DNA of 64,000 nucleotides, from the NCBI GenBank assembly GCA_037126765.1, contig JBBCBC010000022.1:24705758-24769757 (forward strand). The letters run 5' to 3'. Positions 47,031 to 58,194 of this stretch are shown piece after piece. Numbering within the stretch: position 1 is the stretch's first letter; each line of letters opens with the position of its first letter. Both the position numbers and the translations under genes were made by a program. This stretch comes from Stenogyne calaminthoides. Lineage: Eukaryota; Streptophyta; Magnoliopsida; Lamiales; Lamiaceae. Under the pieces are notes generated by a model, which saw nothing but the letters and a program-made list of their open reading frames with translations, had not been told where the DNA came from and did no database searches.

Positions 47031-47788
47031 TAGTCTCCTCTAAAAAAATTGATATGGTTTTGCACATATATTTACTCTCTGTTACAAATTTAGGATGATA
47101 ATTATGAACAGAACACATTTAAGATTTCATCAATGGCCAATACTTCAGGACACTGAGAATTCTATGACAATTCCACATTGATACCCAGTAACAGAACACC
47201 TTCATTTATGACAGAAATACAACCATAGGACGAGAACTAATGCAAACACATTCAGGAGTTCATCAATGGCCATGTTTCAGACAGTGAATATGAATCATGA
47301 GAGATATATTAATATTCTGAAATACTTCAACTTGGTGTATTATCCAATTATAGCCTTGGGATGCAAATTAATCGAGATTAATAAACTCAAGAGTTCGCTA
47401 GAGGCAAAACTACACCTAATATTCTAGGACAATGCCACATTAATACTCTGTGATATTACACTTCCTAATCCTTAATGATAGTATTACAACCTTACGATGC
47501 AGCTTAATGCATTTAAGAGTTCATCAAAACCAATATTTTCAGACACCGATTACTCTATGGTAATGCGCCATTAGGTGATACTACACCTCCATTAACGATC
47601 AAAAACAATCTTAGGATAAGGATAATTATAAATTAAGAAAAAACAAAGTTAAGAGTTCATCATGATAATATTTTTAGACACTGAATATAAGTATATAACC
47701 TTGGGATGAAGATTTATTTGAAACAAACATATATAAGAGTTTAGCAATGACAATATTTTCAGGCACTGAAATTTTATGATAATGTCAC
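47031..47788. other. Diverged repeats, no gene seen
   Basis: The phrase group 'agagttcatcaatggc... ttcaggacactgaga... ctatgacaatgccacatt... tacaacc(at)aggatga' recurs about every 110-130 bases (near 47129, 47255, 47390, 47517, 47650, 47738). It is probably an old tandem repeat. No coding potential is seen. Confidence 0.5.
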
Positions 47789-47791
47789 TTA

Positions 47792-48145
47792 GGGTATGTT
47801 TGTTTTGGGCTTATAGTGAGCGTGAAAAATTCCGGATTTTGAAGTCCTAAAATTTCAAAATCTTGATGAATAATTAAAATGTATGTTTGTTGTGGGATTT
47901 TATATGGTAGGATGATGGAAAAGTTGATTGATGTGATATTATTATATTATTTTAAGTGTATTGGGAGAATAAAAAGTAGATAATGTGAGTGTATAGAGAG
48001 AATAAAAAGTAGGGTAGTAGTAGGTGATGAAATAGAGTGGGGTTAATAGGATTTTAAAATCCTTACTTTAAGTTTCAAAATAAAGTGGGGTTTAAGATTG
48101 TAAAGTCCAAAGTCCGGCCGGGATAGTCGCGAAACAAACATACGC
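47792..48145. mobile_element. PIF/Harbinger (Tourist-like) MITE
   Basis: The termini GGGTATGTTTGTTTTGGGC and (inverted) GCGTATGTTTGTTTCGCGAC are flanked by TTA (47789-47791 and 48146-48148). It is 354 bases and non-coding, and the last third is rich in internal inverted words. Confidence 0.8.
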
Positions 48146-50249
48146 TTATATACTTTGAAAACTTACCTGCACACACTAAAAGGGCAAAACACACACACTG
48201 TGAAAAATTATCTATCGTTGTATGTGAATATACATCCATCTGTTTGCAAGAATAGACATTTAACAACGAATAATTTCAACAAGTAAAGAAAAAATGGAAC
48301 TTTAATCAAAATCATACCAACACTTCAACACAGATTAGCAAATTGAGATGTGAATAAATAACCTAACACAGAATTTAGCATCTTTTGCTGAGAATATATT
48401 GATAAGCCGCTCAAAAAACTAACCACAAAACAAGATTAGCAGCCGTTGAAGAAAAATTTGATTAAATTTCAACGACTGATTAATATTTAGGGATTAGCTT
48501 TTTTATATTCCAATAATTTAGCATTGTTTTGAAATTGGCCCCAATTGTTTTGACTTTTTTATTTTAATTATATAAGTTATCAATAAATTTAAAATTGATC
48601 ATTTAACCTGCTGTATCAGGTCATCAAACAGTAGAAAGAATGGTTTTATGCTTATTTTGATTTTATTTTTTTTGAAAAATTACAACTAGATACAAGATTT
48701 AGAACATACTAACAACTAACTACAAATGCTTTTCCTAATTATAATAAACTACAAAATGGGTACTTAAAACACATAATTGACCTTCAATTAGAAACACTGC
48801 TGAAAAGCATCAACAAATTGAAATTCCTCCTTTCAATATTCAATGCCAACTCATATTCAGTTGTAATCTCTATTATTGACTTCTGCATTCTTAAGCATAT
48901 GTTTATAAAAAGATTGTTCACAAGATAAAGTTATAAAACAGAATTTTCCTCTTCAGAGAATAAAAAGAAAAAGAAAAATAAAAATAAATCAACTATTCAC
49001 TTATAACTTATTCAACATAAAAAAATGAAAATGATGGAGAAACATATCAGAACATGCACAACTCATATAATTAAAAATAAATTATAAATGATAGTTGTTG
49101 ACAGGGTTCATATTTTAATATCCCCTGCTCAGGTGAACTATTTATAAAATTCTTAGCAAGGAAATTCAACAACTTAACCTCCTCAACCCAGCAGACTTCC
49201 ATCATTTCAGCTAAGAAATAAAGTTAAAAAGACTAATTCAGTCTTTCTTCTTAGGGAAACTCTCTTGTTTGTGAGGCCAACGGATTAAGATTCATCAATT
49301 ATTCAAAAAGAAAAATCCAAATCATAAGTCTCACAATGTAATTTGTCTTCTTCATAAGTATAAACTAAATCAGCACACTTAGATGTAATTCCAAAATAAC
49401 AACACTATACTATACCATCAACTCTGTTTAAAAGGAATAAGAATAAGAACAACCAAAACAGGAAGAGAATTGATTAGATTTATTAAGATACAAGTTCATA
49501 ACTGAAAAGCAACAAATATGTAGACTTAAATCAATAAAGTCAGAAAAAAGAAACCACACAAAATCAGCTAATTTTCATGTTCTTGATATCATCAATCGTG
49601 GATAATAAACACAAGCAAAAGCACAAAACAACAGATAATTAATAACCATATAAGAAAACAAAGGGATAAAAAACTGAATCCCAAACATTAAGGCTGTGCT
49701 TGGATGTTGGATTTTTTTTCATTTTCATTCTCAATTTTCAATTTTTCAAAAGTTCTTTCAATTTTCAATACTATTCATTCTTAATTTTCATTACTATTCC
49801 CTCTCATTTTTTAATACTATTCACTCAACATTTTCATTACTATTCACCATTAAATCTAACACTCTCAATACTATTCATCTCAATTCTCAATACTATTACA
49901 ATATTAATATTAAAATCAAACATATATGTATATTAATAATATTATTAATATTATTAACTATATAAAAATATTATGATACTAATACGAATAATATTTAAGA
50001 TACTAAAATAATTATAAATAATTTTTTCCTACATGTAGAATTAATATTTAAAATATTAATATAATTAAGAATGATTATAAAATTAATATAATAATATAAA
50101 CATTCATATATATTATCAAATATCAATATAATATAAATAGTAATATTAAATATTATTTTTAGTGCTATTATAATAATTACTAATTTTATTTTTTATGATT
50201 AATAATATAAATAAAATAATATTATTATAAAATAATATAATTATTACTA

Positions 50250-50484
50250 CCTCCGTCCCGGAAAAACGTGCACACCTACATTATTATCGAGTTTTTGTGA
50301 GCGAGTTGTTTATTAGTATTTCAAATGATAAAGTAATTTTTAAAGAGGGATATTATAGATCTACCTCTCATCTATTGCATGTATCCTTAAAAATTATTTT
50401 ATCATTTCAAATACTAATAAAAAATTCGCTCGCAAAAAACACGTGAAAACAGAAAACGTGCACTTTTCTTTGGGACGAAGGGAG
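50250..50484. mobile_element. Stowaway foldback MITE, subfamily 1 copy a
   Basis: Starts cctccgtcccggaaaaacgt and ends with gtgcacttttctttgggacg. The arms are complementary over almost the whole length (ttagtatttcaaatgataaa versus tttatcatttcaaatactaa). Preceded by TA; the right TA is changed. Confidence 0.8.
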
Positions 50485-50638
50485 AATTATACTAATAAAT
50501 TTTGAACTACTAAATAACATTATAATATATTATTTTTAATATACTTAATATTATTTATATTTTCTTAATATTAAATATTAATGTAATAATGTAAGATAAA
50601 ATAATAATATAATATTAATATAACTTGAATATTACCTA

Positions 50639-50929
50639 CTCCCTCCGTCGGTCCGTCCCGAGATAATATGCACCCCAAAATGAACACAAAGATTCAGAAA
50701 GTATAATAATTAGTAGAGTTTTGAGGAATAATTTTGTAATTTTTTTTGTATAAAATAAAGAAAGGAGTTGAATTGTGTGTATGTGTAGGGCCAAAAGTAA
50801 TGATATTTTGTGTAATATTGAATACTATGAGGATAAAGATTATGATGAGTTTTCTATTTTGGGGGTGTGCCTATTATCATGAGACGGACCGAAAAGGATA
50901 ATGTGCACATTATCTTGGGACGGATGGAT
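50639..50929. mobile_element. Stowaway MITE, subfamily 2
   Basis: The left end ctccctccgtcggtccgtcc with agataatatgcac, and the right end gtgcacattatcttgggacg, are bounded by TA at 50637-50638 and 50930-50931. A second small inverted piece (tattatcatgagacggaccg) precedes the right end, suggesting an end rearrangement. Confidence 0.75.
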
Positions 50930-51219
50930 TATTAAATATCATTATAACATAAATATTGATGTTAAATATTACTTAATATTATTATTATTATTATTGTAAT
51001 ATCAATAATACTGAAATATTATTTTATTATTTTCAAAATTTTAAGAAATATTATTATATTAATATTATAATAATAATATTAGGAAAGCTAAAAGATACTA
51101 TTTAATATTTCATTCTCAAAATATTAACAATCTTTTAATATAATAAAAATATGATTATATTAAGTATTATTATTGTAGTATATAATATGGTTCTTAAATT
51201 CACGTTAAAAATATTATTA

Positions 51220-51451
51220 CCTCTGTTCCAAGATAACGTGCACGCTACCTTATTATCGGGTTTTAGCGATCGAATTGTTTATTAGTATTTGAAATGATAA
51301 AGTGACTTTTAAGGAGGAGTATAATAAATCTACCTCTCATCTATTATATATCTCTTTAAAAAATATTTTATCATTTCAAATACTAATAAAAAATTCGTTC
51401 GCTAAAACATGAGAAAACAGTAAACGTGCACGTTATCCCGGGACAAGGGAG
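51220..51451. mobile_element. Stowaway foldback MITE, subfamily 1 copy b
   Basis: Starts cctctgttccaagataacgt and ends cgtgcacgttatcccgggac. Same family and orientation as 50250-50484, about 85 percent alike by eye. TA at 51218-51219 and 51452-51453. Confidence 0.8.
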
Positions 51452-51968
51452 TATTATAATATATTAATTTTATATATTTTTAGAAATATTATTATAATAT
51501 TAGTAATTATTTTTTATGAGTATTATTTTAATAGTATTTTTTTAATAATACTATATTAAAAAGGTTATTGTTAATATTAACGTTATTAATATTTTAAGTA
51601 CTAGTAAAAAAAATTGTCAATATATTTTAAATATTAAATTATTAATATTATTATATTGTAAAATCTTAATATTAAATTTATTGGAAAAAAAATTATTAAC
51701 CAATACAACACAAATTAAAATTTCATCATATTAATTATTCAAAAGAAAAAAAAAATCCACATCCAATCACACTTTCATTTTCTACAGACATATCACATCA
51801 ACTATAATCATTACACTTTTTTCACATCTAATCACACTCTTATTTTCATAACTATTCATCTAAAATAGTTTTTTCCCAAAAAAATGAAAAATGAGAAATT
51901 GATGACACATCCAACACACCCTAAATCTTCAAAAATGAAAAATCTTTGGGAAAAAAAACCCCTCATAC

Positions 51969-51986
51969 CTCCTTGCGATCTTCCAT
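51969..51986 (-). pseudogene. RIN4-like exon 1 remnant in copy B
   Basis: Encodes the same first six residues (MEDRKE) and keeps the GTATGA donor, with the same leader and upstream sequence as the intact gene. Exons 2 and 3 are absent from this copy, and a 2.2-kb element sits about 45 bases into the intron. The promoter could still be active and would point toward the PDCD2-like gene on the same strand. Confidence 0.8.
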
Positions 51987-53155
51987 TAGACAGCACTAAA
52001 ATGAGAATTTTCTTGAAAAACAGGAGCACCCTTTTCTTCCAAGCTCAAGAACAAGCAATTTCACTGAAAAGGTATCTCTTTTTTCTTAAATTTAAAATAT
52101 AAATAGTTCCAGAAAGAAAATAAAATCGAAAAAAAGGGACTTAAAAACAGCAGGTTTCTTTCCTTTGTGGGCAAAAAACCACTCTTATCACACAATTCAC
52201 AGGTTGTGCGCGTCTACTTTAACTGTCATTGTTTGGGAAAATTTATCAAGATTATATAAGTAGATGTTATGAGATAAGGTTTGAATTTAGTGTTTATTAC
52301 AAATTCGCCCCTGGATTAATTTCACACGCTTTGGCTTTTCTGCTGCTTTACTGGCAGTTACCTTTTCAAAGCTAGCTGTGACTCACTGTTCCTGGGATTT
52401 GGATCCTCTCCATTCAAGCCTCGTGCTCAGGTTTAGACTAGATATGTTAATTAGTAGGGTAAGGTTTATTTATAACAGGTTATCGAAGTTTACTTTGAAA
52501 AAATACTACATGGGTTTATATCATAAACACGTGTTTACATTCATTTACTAACTCAGGTTTAGTGTTGGATAATTGACAAATTATCCATTTAACCTATGTC
52601 TGTTTCTTCATCACGCATAGAGCAAGAAGGTTCAATACAAAAATTCAACACCAAAAAATTAATTCACATGTATTCTCAATAATCAACCCTACAAATTCAC
52701 ATTCCTAAAATCAATTTATCAAAAAATTCACTTCAAACATAATTCACATTCCTAAAATCAATTTACCTGAAAATTCACATAAACAGGGGCGGATCCACCA
52801 TAGAACAAAGGGGTACACTTGCATCCCCAAAATGAAAAACTGCAATTATATATATATATATGATCTCTATTCTCTGGAATTGCTTGAGCTGAATTTTGTT
52901 TTGCTTTAAGGCCAAATTTATATGTTCAATATTTCCCGGCTATATTGTGCAAGTGAATTTTTTGTTAGTAGATAAAAAATATTATGAAAATCCCATAATC
53001 CCCTCATCATTTTATATTATAAATATATATTCAATCCCTACAGTCACCGGCATCTGCCGTCACTTACTTATCCGGTCAAAAAATATATCGATAATCATCA
53101 TATATTTTTTTGGCAAAAATCAGTTGAAATTAACAAATGAGAGAAGGAGAGTTAC

Positions 53156-53250
53156 CTGAGATTTGGTAGAGAAAGAGAGCGGGTGGCGTGAGAGGTGGTC
53201 AGGGCGGGCGACGGCGCCGATTGAAGAAGAAACTGCAGAATGAAGGGGGA
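53156..53250 (-). pseudogene. Possible captured first exon inside the Mutator-like element
   Basis: The minus strand reads an open frame through FLLQSAPSPALTTSHATRSL and SLPNLR up to a good splice donor (CAG/GTAACT at 53155). The Ser/Arg-rich, acid-free composition resembles an organelle-targeting N-terminus. GC content is far above the surroundings. No Met start is visible, and no family is recognised. Confidence 0.35.
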
Positions 53251-53953
53251 GAGAGGATTAGGATATTTTAACCGGCCCCTTTTTTGTTTTTCTCAGCCCG
53301 GTCCATTTATCAATTTTTTTGGGGCTTTGCTTTTCTTTTTTTTTTTATAAAATATAATTAATATATATTTTTCTTTAAAAGAGTTTAAGTGTACTCCAAA
53401 TTTTATAATGTTATTTTAAAAGGTTTTTAAAAAATTAGATTTAATGAAATGCAGTTATAATATCATCTTCTTTATCAAAAAATAAAATTAAAAAATTATA
53501 ATATTATCTCAATACTATAATTTTAGTATCAATCTCTAAAATTTTAAATATTAAGTAAGTAATCCTACTTTAGTTCTAAATTTATTTACTCATTTACTTT
53601 TAGCACGAGTTTTAATATGAAATTTATTTATTAAGTTTTAGAGTAATAAAGTGATTTTTGGTTAGAGATATTGTAATCTTTTTTACTTTATTATTAAAAT
53701 AAATTACTTTTTGTGTGTAAAAGTAATGAGATGGAATATAATTCAGATGGATAATTGAAAAAGATGTAATCACTTTATTCTTTTTTATGAAAATAGGTAA
53801 ACAAGTTTGAGATATATTTTTTTTTTAGAAAATGAGTAAAAAAATTTGTAACATATCCTTTAAAAAAAATTGGTAAACAAATTTGAGACATAGTGAATGC
53901 TATTTAAAATATAATTATATTCTCAAATTTAATATCCTGAATCCACCCTGCAC

Positions 53954-54032
53954 ATGAAATTTTTGGACCCATTTCTTGGGTAAAATCTCCCAATGAAATT
54001 TTTGGACCCATTTCTTGGGTAAAATCTCCCAA
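53954..54032. repeat. 39-bp tandem duplication
   Basis: The unit atgaaatttttggacccatt...tcttgggtaaaatctcccaa is present twice without visible change. Confidence 0.9.
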
Positions 54033-54164
54033 CTATATTTGAAAATGAATTGGGCACAAAAATATATCAATCGGAATCAATTTTCAAGAATCAATCTGAC
54101 TCAAGATTGTACAGGAGAGGATGGTGTCGAAAATTCAAAACTATAATTATCAAGAATCAACACC

Positions 54165-54446
54165 ATGAAACTCATTTGTAAAGCATCAGTTTACCAGAAA
54201 AATCGATTCACAAAAGGCACAAACTTGAGGAGGCGCGCGGAGATGGAGGGAGATAAGGCAACGCGCCGATATGACGCGACTGTTGAAGACAAATCAGATC
54301 TGCCGATGGCGACTGAAAATCAGATCGAATCAGATCGGCAGGCGGCGACGGCGAATCAGATCGGAAGGCGGCGGCAGCGGCGAATTAGTGACCGACGAGA
54401 GATGAGAGATAAATTACTGAATATTGAAGATAAAATTGTAAAATAA
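54165..54446 (+). other. GC-rich open frame inside the Mutator-like element
   Basis: A 93-codon open frame, rich in Arg, Asp and Gln, with an internal repeat of gaatcagatcgg words. No domain is recognised. It may be a captured gene fragment like the patch at 53156-53250, or chance. It does not look like a stand-alone gene. Confidence 0.25.
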
Positions 54447-54949
54447 CTTAGTGAATAGTTCTCTGGTTTAATAAATCACCCAAAAACAAGGGTTCAATTA
54501 AGAGAGGTCAAACACGATTAATCACGGACCGAACGGTTTACCCTCTATTTTAGACCCAAAACCCAATTAAACCAACCTATTTGTAAGAAGTAAACGAGCC
54601 TTAGTGGGTGTGTAAATTTATGTTCATCCCTTAAAAAGAAATTTACACACCCACCAAATGGAGAGGATTCAAATCCCTGCTCCTGCACCCTTTACACGGA
54701 AATTGTATTTGATAATTCTAATTTCTAATCAGATGTTAGTTATTTTTAACTCACATCTCTCTTATCTACTATTTCTCAATCTTTTTAATCTCACTTAGCG
54801 CTTCAATTATCCGCTAATCATCATTTTTTCACTTCTCATTAATGCACAATTTTTTAAATAAATAATTTTAAATCTCTCCACTACCAACCACCACCCTTTC
54901 ATTCTTACGTGGCACTAGAGCCGGCAATTTGGGCCCAGGTCTCGGCATT

Positions 54950-55340
54950 ATTTTGTTTAAGCGTGGATTTGTGTGCAGTTATTTCGGCTATATCACTGTT
55001 TATTGAAGGTCATCCATTTTTTGTGTGCAGTGGTGTCAGGATTTTTGGTGTGCAGAATCGATTTCAACCATTTTTGGTGTGCATAATCGATTTTTGGTGG
55101 TCATCCATTTTTGGTGTGTAGTCTCAACGTTTTTTTGTTTAGTGTGGATTTGTGTGCAGTTATTTCGGCTATATCACTGTTTATTGGTGGTCATCCATTT
55201 TTTGTGTGCAGAATCGGCGACCACTGATTTGGCGAGAGGCAGCGATTTTCGGCGCCACCGGTTCGGCATGCAGTTGTTTTGGTGTGTAGAATTGACTTCA
55301 ACGGATTATTTTTGTGAGCAATCGGCTAGGCGATTTTGCC
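54950..55340. repeat. Minisatellite-like GTGTGCAG repeats
   Basis: A ~76-base block (gtggatttgtgtgcagttat, tcggctatatcactgtttat, ggtcatccattttttgtgtg) occurs at about 54962 and 55142. Between and after them the phrase ttttggtgtg(c/t)ag(a)atcgatt recurs at irregular spacing. One plus-strand frame stays open for 109 codons only because the units lack stops in that frame. Confidence 0.65.
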
Positions 55341-56206
55341 ATCACAATTTTTGAATTGCAGAGGATTTAGGAAGGTCAAGATTTTTGCGTGCAGAAAGAT
55401 GTTGAAAAATTGGTTTTGAAAGGAAGGAGAAGAGCATTTTTTGGAATTGAGAGGAATTCATGGAGTTAATTTAGGTTGGTATATGAGCTATGTTAAGTTT
55501 TTGGTTAACATTAATCACAATTACATTTCAAAAAATAACACATAGATTACCAAATTTGATTGTTGTAATATTTAAGGGTATTTAGGTCTTTCAAAACATT
55601 TTTTTGTACCTTGGAGTAAAACTTAAAAACTGTAGCACTTAAGAGTAATAGTTCTTTATAAATGGTACCTATAAGTAACTACCCCAATTTCTAGCAGTTC
55701 TACCCATTTGTTACTCTTCATTTTCCTTTTCATTTCTCCTTTCCGCCATACGTGTTCTTCAGATTTTGACTTCCAATTCTTTTGCTAACCTTGTTTGTCG
55801 TTTGGCTCTACCGTGCATACTATTGCTCTGCGGATTCTGCCGCCAATCTTCTTTCTACATTTGTTGAAAGGTTTTTTTTTCTTTTATGCTCCTCTGTTTC
55901 TCTAGATTTTTTGTTTTTTTTATTCAATTTATTTTATTTTATTTTGTGACAAATTATTTTTCTATCAACTTTTGATCTCCGATTCAGTTTACCGTTCTCA
56001 TTGTTATCTACTTTTGTATTTTTTGTTCTCATTTTCTCAAAATCAATGTATTGTTAATCCATACTGGTTTTTTCTGTTTATTCCTGGGGTAATTTAGGAT
56101 TACATTTTTCTAGCCCTGCGGTAATCTTTTTCAAATTACAAAAGAGGATACTCGAATCAGAAATCGTGTTGTCGGACATACAAAATTCCAAATTGAAGAT
56201 GTGCAT

Positions 56207-56343
56207 CCAATACATAGTTTTATCTGGTGAAAGAAACTTTTTAATCTTTTCCAGATTGAAGTTGTGCATCCAAATTTCCAATACATAATTTTATCTGGTG
56301 AAAGAAACTCTTTAATCTTTTCCAGATTGAAGTTGTGCATCCA
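56207..56343. repeat. 71-bp tandem duplication
   Basis: The unit ccaatacatagttttatctg, gtgaaagaaactttttaatc, ttttccagattgaagttgtg, catccaaattt is present twice (56207 and 56278), and a partial third copy precedes it (56188). It is non-coding apart from short frames created by the repeat. Confidence 0.8.
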
Positions 56344-56885
56344 TGATCACCATTGTTAACTTTTAAAATTTAATTTTATTATGAACAACATTTTTTTCTT
56401 AAATTATTGATGGTCTTTATTTTCTCAAAATTTTCAAAACAATGTTTTCCTACAAAACTCAGAGCAGGTTGACTCGTGTTGTAATTGGTTTTCTTTTAGA
56501 CATTATTAAAAAGTTCCTTTCCCCAAACAAAATGATGTATTAGATGCACATCTTCAACAATGTTATCTCTTCTACTACTCCCCATCTTAGGTAAACAAAT
56601 AATAGAGAATAAAACTGCCAGTGAAACGAAATTTTCTGTAATCCTATATTCTCATAAATATAATATGATAAAACATACAAATGCAAACTTGGACAATTTA
56701 TATTGGCATAGCTTAAACTTTCAAAATAAGTAAAAGTACAAAATCTTGTCTTGCTGCATACAAGATTTAGCTCTTCTTAATTTCATTTTCAAATCCTAAA
56801 ACAACAATTATTTAGGACTGGAATGAGTATTGCACTACTTAAAAATCAAAAAATAAACACACATCTTACAATTTATCAAATGGTC

Positions 56886-58190
56886 AAAATGTGTCTCGCC
56901 TGGCTAATAATTGATGCATTGGCCTTACTTTAGTTGACTCTCATATTATGGTTACTATTTTTATCTTTGAGATGTTAGAACAGCTTGCAGCAAAACGATC
57001 CTAACTTTTATTTTAACTATTGTTTAACTCTATCAATATATAGTTGCATGTCCTATAAGAAAAATTGTGTATTTAACTCTCAGGCAAAACGTCCTATCAG
57101 GTAAAACAACGTCAACGAGATGGAGCTCGAAAAATTAAAAATGGAGTGTGGACAAGAATATAAAATGACACTTTATACGTCAATAAAGCTCGAAATATGT
57201 TGGTGACATCTGACAACCAACTATTTACAACGACTCCCTGTTTTCTAACTACTATGTTGACAACGCCACAAGCTCCCTCGAAATGAGAGATTGTAGAGGT
57301 TCGTGCTGCTCTATTCAGCTTTTATGCTCTACATTTTGGTATTTGCACATATTGGTGTATATTAAAATGGAAAATTGAAGCCCTACCAAATACTCATGTA
57401 TATTCAAATTTTATTTTAAAGCGACAATGACTGATTAGCAAACCATACCTAAAATGAAAGAAAAGAAAACGACTCTAATTCGGTTAGAGAAATACGTGAA
57501 GCTGAGTTAAAAAAACTCACGACAATGTTTGTGGAGCTTGCAGGTTCAAAGCTTGGTGTTACTAAAACTGCAGAACATGAGGTATGGTACAATCAAAAGT
57601 TGATCAACTTATAGCTTAGATCTCTGTCATCTTTGAGTAACGAACAATAATGTACCGAGATTCTTTTTTTTTTTCAGCATTGTTAGCTACGTTGATATAG
57701 ATACTTCCGTAGTGTGCCAGATCATGAGTACTCTGCAGTTGTTGTTTAAACATGTCAATATGACATATATCCCAATGTTTGCTTCATTCTAATTTCCTTA
57801 TTGTAACCATTTTTTAAGTAAAACGCGTAAGCACATATGTGAATATATGTTCCGCAATTGCCTCCTCCAAGAACTTAACAGTTTTTTGTTCGTCTACTTG
57901 ATTACAATCCAAGTGCAATAGTTTTAAAACAACAATACTCTTATTGGTTGTATTAGGTTGCAAGCATTTAATTTTCAATTGTATCACTTCATTAGCTGAC
58001 AACTTCATTACTGCGAATGTAACTTTGCTTCTAAAGGATTTCCCTAAACATATTTGATTTTGCAAATTTTATTTTCTTTGTCCTGAATTTAGGTTTTACC
58101 AATTCAAATTATTTTACAGAATTCACAATCCAGTTTTTTTCTGTTCAAAAGTAGAAGATGTAAAACATGGTCAATTCTAAAAAAAACGAC
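56886..58190. other. Unclassified AT-rich DNA
   Basis: No gene or element could be identified with support. Short open frames on both strands (for example 57814-58065 minus) show no recognisable domain. Confidence 0.35.
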
Positions 58191-58194
58191 GATT

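Larger units (their letters stand above)
49692..51921. mobile_element. Harbinger-like non-autonomous element with TAA duplication
   Basis: The termini GGCTGTGCTTGGATGTTGG and (inverted) GGGTGTGTTGGATGTGTC are flanked by TAA (49689-49691 and 51922-51924). The unoccupied site cattaaatcttc is intact in copy A (around 31661), which proves a post-duplication insertion in RIN4-like intron 1 of copy B. The interior is very AT-rich (repeats of aatattattaa), non-coding, and contains three Stowaway MITEs. Confidence 0.85.
52395..54676. mobile_element. Mutator-like element, possible Pack-MULE
   Basis: The termini GGATTTGGATCCTCTCCATT and (inverted) GGATTTGAATCCTCTCCATT differ at one of 20 bases. They are flanked by a 9-bp duplication with one mismatch (CTGTTCCTG at 52386-52394, CTGCTCCTG at 54677-54685). 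Copy A has the unoccupied site (ttgttcctgcagcc, around 32670). No transposase is seen. Inside are two GC-rich, gene-like patches (53156-53250 and 54220-54400), an eroded Stowaway (53570-53890) and a short perfect hairpin near the right end (gggtgtgtaaattt / aaatttacacaccc, 54606-54652). Confidence 0.8.
48799..56885. repeat. Segmental duplication, copy B (expanded by insertions)
   Basis: Matches copy A (30838-33790) at 48799-49691, 51922-52394, 54686-54760 and 56783-56885. The gaps are later insertions (49692-51921 and 52395-54676) plus unmatched DNA at about 54760-56780. It carries RIN4-like partial intron 1, exon 1, leader and upstream DNA, but not exons 2 and 3; similarity stops at 48799 within intron 1. 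Confidence 0.85.

Noticed and set aside
49696..49965. Hydrophobic open frames at the left end of the Harbinger-like element
   Set aside because: They are translations of repeated 'caattttcaatactattc' words at the element end.
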